A DNA stretch of 54,616 nucleotides, from positions 1-54,616 of the forward strand of contig JAJPKK010000078.1 of NCBI GenBank assembly GCA_021323775.1, written 5' to 3'. A program made the position numbers and the translations under genes. Positions 52,001-54,616 of the stretch are shown in pieces. The notes under the pieces were generated by a model. The model saw only the letters and a program-made list of their open reading frames with translations. It was not told where the DNA came from and did no database searches. This stretch comes from Hyphomicrobiales bacterium (GTDB lineage Bacteria; Pseudomonadota; Alphaproteobacteria; Rhizobiales; Xanthobacteraceae). Each line of letters begins with the position of its first letter. Within the stretch, counting starts at the first letter, position 1.

Positions 52001-52149
52001 GTCGCGTTCACCTGAATGGTGGGGAAATCCACCTGCGGCAATGGCGCCACTGGCAGGAGCGGGAAGGCCACCAGGCCGACGAAGCCGATCCACGCCATCA
52101 ACAGCGAGGTCGCGACTGGGCGCTGGATGAACGGTTCGGAAATGTTCAT
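49024..52149 (-). CDS. RND efflux permease (HAE1/MdtB-like)
   Basis: 1041 aa from ATG 52149, overlapping the adaptor stop by 4 nt. Begins MNISEPFIQRPVATSLLMAW; the periplasmic porter domains include the QMSTPPSYKKVNPADSPIMM region. The transmembrane-4 proton relay VGFVVDDAIVVVENIHRHIE has the Asp-Asp pair. Closest in style to the MdtB/MdtC (MuxB) group, which usually have two permeases; only one is here. Trimeric inner-membrane pump exporting drugs or envelope-toxic compounds. Confidence 0.9.
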   Translation of the reverse strand: MNISEPFIQRPVATSLLMAWIGFVGLVAFPLLPVAPLPQVDFPTIQVNATLQGASAETMAASVAAPLERQFGQIPGVMQLTSMSALNGTTIIIQFDLNRNIDAAAQDVQAAITVAGKTLPQQMSTPPSYKKVNPADSPIMMLSAQSDTLPLYVVDDYVDNFLAQQISQVPGVAQTVISGEQKTAIRIEVDPAKLASSGLTLEDVRAILVNQTTIAAKGTVNTERTSFTIAANDQIIDPEPFNDIVLAYRNGGPIRVSDVGRAIAAASDRTVAGYQNLKKGVLLYIYKQPGANVIEIVDKVKEMLPRLTANIPPAIDVRVQLDRTTTIRASIADVEFTLLLTIALVVLVILLFLRSFWATFIPGITVPLALLGSFAAMYLLNFSLDNLSLMALTISVGFVVDDAIVVVENIHRHIENGEQPFEAALKGSREIGFTVLSISCSLIAVFIPLLLMGGIIGRLFREFAMTVTASIAVSAVVSLTLAPMLCSRFMRHDSGNPGPVYRLIEGVFDRMLSFYQRTLDVALRHQAVTLAIFFATMALTGAMLYYTPKGFFPIQDIGLINGISEGAQDVSPQEMMRLTNELGEVVMRDPAVAGYGSSVGSTSSAKTANTGNFTIVLKPREERDATASEVIDRLRPQLAKITGVNLYLQPAQDITVGGRIARAAFQYTLQDPNISELTEWAQKLLDKMRTLPELVDVGSDLLFRAPQLKVKINRDQASRFGISPQAIDDTLNDAYGQRQIAQYFTQLNTYWLILEIPPEQQTTLESLDRLYVKSPLTGAAVPLSALVDTDSYAVGPLSINHQGQFPAATLTFNLRAGYALGQAVDAINQAVRDIGMPDSVIGTFQGNAQAFQSSLASEPALIAAALVVVYIILGMLYESFIHPLTILSTLPSAGVGAVLALNLGHMDLSIIGIIGIILLIGIVKKNGIMLVDFAIVAERERHMAPIAAIREACLLRFRPILMTTAAAMLAGVPMMFGHGTGSELRRPLGYAMVGGLALSQVLTLYTTPVVYLYLARLQAWMQGKAALQVPQAKEIHAVAAE

Positions 52150-53309
52150 GATGGACGGTCCTGCTTCGCAACCGCTGAGGCGGCCGGCTCGTTCACCGTC
52201 ACGCGCGAATCGAGCCGCAGCTTGTACTGGCCGTTTACGACGACGCGCTCGCCCTCGGACAGACCGGATGTGACAACCGTCTGGTCGGCGGTTGTTGGCC
52301 CCGTCTTGATCGGGCGCGCCTCGACGTGATTGTCCGGCTTCACGACCCACGTGAAGATTCCGTCCGGCCCGCGCTGAATAGCCGGCGCCGGAATGACCAG
52401 GACGTCGCGGCGCACCTCGAGGAGGACCCGCGCGTTGACGAAGTCTCCGGGCCACAGATTCTCGTCCTCGTTGGCGAACACCGCCTTGAGCCGCATGGTG
52501 GCGCTCGCCTGATCGACAAAATTATCGATGAGGAGAAGGGTGCCCTTGCTCAGCACGCGGGTGTTGTCCTGGCTGAACGCCGTCACTTCCACCGGACCGC
52601 GCGCGATCGCCTCGCGCACATCCTGGAGGTAGCGGGAGGACAACGTGAACAGCACCGCGGCCGGCTTGGTCAAAGTCAATGTGGCGATCGCGGCGGAGTC
52701 GGAAGCGTGCACGATATTGCCCGGATCGATGTTGCGCACGCCCATGCGGCCGTCGCTCGGCGCGGTGATCGCCGTGTAGTCGAGCTGCGTCTGCGCGGCT
52801 TCGATCGCCGCATCGTCGGCATTGATCGTGGCGATGAGCTGGTCAACCCTGGCCTGCTGCTGGTCGACCACTTGCTGGGTCTGGAAGCTCTTGTCGACCA
52901 GCGTGCGCGAGCGGGCGAGGTCTTTCCGCGCGGAGGAGAGCTGGGCTTCATCCTGCATCCTCTTGGCCTTGGCCTGATCGAGCGCCGCCTGATAGAGGCG
53001 CGGATCGATCTTGACCAGGACATCGCCCTTCTTGACCTGCTGGCCTTCCGTGAACAGCACCTCTTCAAGCTTGCCGTCGACCTGCGATCTGATGCCAACG
53101 GTGAAGAACGCCTGCACCGAACCGAGGCCGGTCAGGTAGACAGGCAGGTCGCGCTTCGCGGCAACCGCCACGGTGACCGGAACAGCCGCCGACACCGACG
53201 ATCGGGCCGCTCGAACCGGCTCCGGCCCCTGATGCAGGTACCATGCTCCCGTCCCGCCAACCGCGATCAAAGCCGCACAATAGAGAAGAATGCGTCGACC
53301 GCGACCCAC
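52146..53309 (-). CDS. RND efflux periplasmic adaptor (MdtA-like)
   Basis: 387 aa from GTG 53309 with AAGGAG 5 nt upstream; the open frame to 53429 lacks a start of similar quality. N-terminal membrane anchor (RRILLYCAALIAVGG). Barrel-sandwich half-motifs VDGKLEEVLFTEGQQVKKGD and VLVKIDPRLYQAALDQAKA, coiled-coil hairpin KRMQDEAQLSSARKDLARS, and the second half YTAITAPSDGRMGVRNIDPG. It couples the permease to an outer-membrane channel; no TolC-like gene is in view. Confidence 0.9.
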   Translation of the reverse strand: MGRGRRILLYCAALIAVGGTGAWYLHQGPEPVRAARSSVSAAVPVTVAVAAKRDLPVYLTGLGSVQAFFTVGIRSQVDGKLEEVLFTEGQQVKKGDVLVKIDPRLYQAALDQAKAKRMQDEAQLSSARKDLARSRTLVDKSFQTQQVVDQQQARVDQLIATINADDAAIEAAQTQLDYTAITAPSDGRMGVRNIDPGNIVHASDSAAIATLTLTKPAAVLFTLSSRYLQDVREAIARGPVEVTAFSQDNTRVLSKGTLLLIDNFVDQASATMRLKAVFANEDENLWPGDFVNARVLLEVRRDVLVIPAPAIQRGPDGIFTWVVKPDNHVEARPIKTGPTTADQTVVTSGLSEGERVVVNGQYKLRLDSRVTVNEPAASAVAKQDRPS

Positions 53310-53524
53310 GTTCACTCCTTGAGCGGCTTCCGCGTGCTTAGCCACGGAGCCTGCAATTGGCTGGCGTCTCTCTCCCAAGAGAAGTGTACGCGAACACGCG
53401 CGATGCACAAGTTGCATTGTCATAAACAATCTTTGGCACTGTGGCGCGACGGTAACAGACTAGGCGGTGACGCCGTGCGAATATGGGCGCATCCACAAAA
53501 TTAAGATTCGGGGCTGGTATCGAG

Positions 53525-54616
53525 ATGACACGAAGCAACTGCCGCGTGCTGCTTACCGGGACACCGTTGGCGCTCGGTGTGCTCGTGATTGGCATGCCCG
53601 CGCTCGGCGCCGACATGGCGGTCAAGGCGCCGCCTCTCAAGGCGCCGATCGTCGCCCCCTACTCGTGGACCGGCTGGTATATCGGGGCGAATGCCGGTTA
53701 CGGCGTCGGGCAGGGAGCCGGCAGCTTCGCATTCGGCCCCGCCTTCGAGACCTTCAACGCCATGCCGGCAGGCGCGTTCGGCGGCGGCCAGTTGGGCTTC
53801 AATTATCAGATCATGAGCTTCGTGCTCGGGGCCGAAACCGACATTCAGGGCGCGGGCATTTCGGATGCGCGGACCTGCCTGCTGAACTGTATCGCCGGAT
53901 CATCCGCGGTGATCGATCAGAAGCTGAACTGGTTCGGCACGACGCGGGCGCGCCTTGGATTGGCGAACGGCCCCGTGTTGACCTACGTGACGGGCGGCGC
54001 AGCTTACGGCGGAATCGAGACGGGCCTCACGACCGCTTTCGGCGGACTCACCAATGCCGCGACGACCAAGATGGGTTGGGTATGGGGCACTGGCGTTGAG
54101 GCGGCGCTCGGCGGCAATTGGACAGCCAAAGCCGAGTACCTGTACCTCAATCTCGGCAGTTCCGCGGTCACTTCGGTCCCAACCGGCACTTTGGGAGTGA
54201 AGAATCAGGAGCAGATCTTCCGCGGCGGCATCAATTACCATTTCGGGGGAGATCAATCTGCTGCGATTGGCCCGATCTACAATTGGGCGGGGCTGTTTGC
54301 CGGCGGCACGTTCGGCTACGGCCTGGGTCGCAACGACAGCACGTTCGTCATCCCGGCGACCAACGCCGAAGCGTTTATCCTGTCGCCGCGCGGTTTCGAC
54401 GGCGGCGGCATCATCGGCTACAACTGGCAGTTCGGAACCTGGGTTGTGGGCGTCGACGCCGATTTCCAGGGCAGCACGGGCAGCGGATATCTGACCTGCG
54501 CGAACCTCTGCGCCGGCGCCGGCGCGACTACGATCGATCAGAAGCTCTCCTGGTTCAGCACCGTGCGCGGCCGTTTGGGCTATGCGGTCGGCCCGGCCCT
54601 GTTCTATGCGACCGCC
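53525..54616 (+). CDS. Omp25/Omp31-like outer membrane protein, two tandem barrel domains, truncated by window edge
   Basis: Open frame from ATG 53525 to the window end (364 codons, no stop). Signal peptide ends near MPALGADMAVKAP. First barrel: YSWTGWYIGANAGYGVGQG ... IDQKLNWFGTTRARLGL ... FRGGINYHFGG, which already has the family's usual terminal aromatic signature. The sequence then starts again: YNWAGLFAGGTFGYGLGRN ... IDQKLSWFSTVRGRLGY. Outer-membrane beta-barrel of about 8 strands per copy. Divergent from the efflux genes. Confidence 0.85.
   Translation, partial: MTRSNCRVLLTGTPLALGVLVIGMPALGADMAVKAPPLKAPIVAPYSWTGWYIGANAGYGVGQGAGSFAFGPAFETFNAMPAGAFGGGQLGFNYQIMSFVLGAETDIQGAGISDARTCLLNCIAGSSAVIDQKLNWFGTTRARLGLANGPVLTYVTGGAAYGGIETGLTTAFGGLTNAATTKMGWVWGTGVEAALGGNWTAKAEYLYLNLGSSAVTSVPTGTLGVKNQEQIFRGGINYHFGGDQSAAIGPIYNWAGLFAGGTFGYGLGRNDSTFVIPATNAEAFILSPRGFDGGGIIGYNWQFGTWVVGVDADFQGSTGSGYLTCANLCAGAGATTIDQKLSWFSTVRGRLGYAVGPALFYATA

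Noticed and set aside
49663-52329. 888-codon open frame on the + strand
   Set aside because: Mirror frame of the RND permease, typical of high-GC DNA; the opposite strand has clear family motifs.

Overview
The window reads as part of an alphaproteobacterial chromosome, most likely Hyphomicrobiales near the Bradyrhizobium / Rhodoplanes / Xanthobacteraceae group. The reasons are the high GC, the Aap-type amino-acid transporter, an Omp25/31-like porin with a W-T-G-W-Y-I-G motif, and several families of palindromic intergenic repeats. No rRNA, tRNA, integrase, transposase or CRISPR array was seen.

Positions 149-23851 hold the late genes of a short-tailed (podovirus-like) prophage, all on the + strand except one inserted regulator. 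The order is: an SDH-type Clp-fold protease (149-1222); internal virion proteins (1416-5309); small conserved phage genes (5451-7199); scaffold (7394-8476); an inverted ModE-like regulator (8480-8887); major capsid protein (9257-10090); an appendage protein; tail tubular proteins A and B (11725-15407); a GNAT-like virion protein; a run of fibre and tail genes (16136-21214); and a lysis block of endolysin, holin, secreted protein and coiled-coil membrane protein (21441-23851). A second SDH-type protease (23937-24806) and a small ORF close the island. Terminase, portal, integrase and replication genes are absent. The element is decaying. A stop codon replaces the catalytic Glu of an HExxH motif, an amber codon lies in another gene's probable N-terminus, the gp14-like gene is frameshifted, and the endolysin is both invaded by repeats and frameshifted.

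Positions 25006-31160 are ordinary metabolism: a Bug/TctC solute-binding protein, an M24 metallopeptidase divergent from a CCG-type Fe-S protein, then cysK and sseA. A compact, AT-richer three-gene cassette of unknown function follows (31279-32618). Next come the general amino-acid ABC operon aapJQMP (36873 to 32641, - strand), metC, and a Spy/CpxP-like periplasmic protein. A KdpE/short-KdpD two-component pair lies beyond that, without kdpFABC in view.

Positions 45969 to 41986 (- strand) form an envelope or lipid A remodelling cluster: ArnT-like GT83 transferase, PAP2 phosphatase, GT2 transferase and a LpxB-N-terminal-like membrane protein. After a frameshifted relic come a small coiled-coil protein, a D-2-hydroxyacid dehydrogenase, a lipoprotein, an RND adaptor/permease pair on the - strand, and at the right edge a double-barrel Omp25/31-like protein that runs off the window.

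Dispersed palindromic repeats of several families occur in intergenic gaps. In at least three genes (endolysin, the secreted lysis-block protein, PAP2 phosphatase) they lie in frame inside the coding sequence. All functional calls come from reading motifs and family resemblance by eye; no database search was run.
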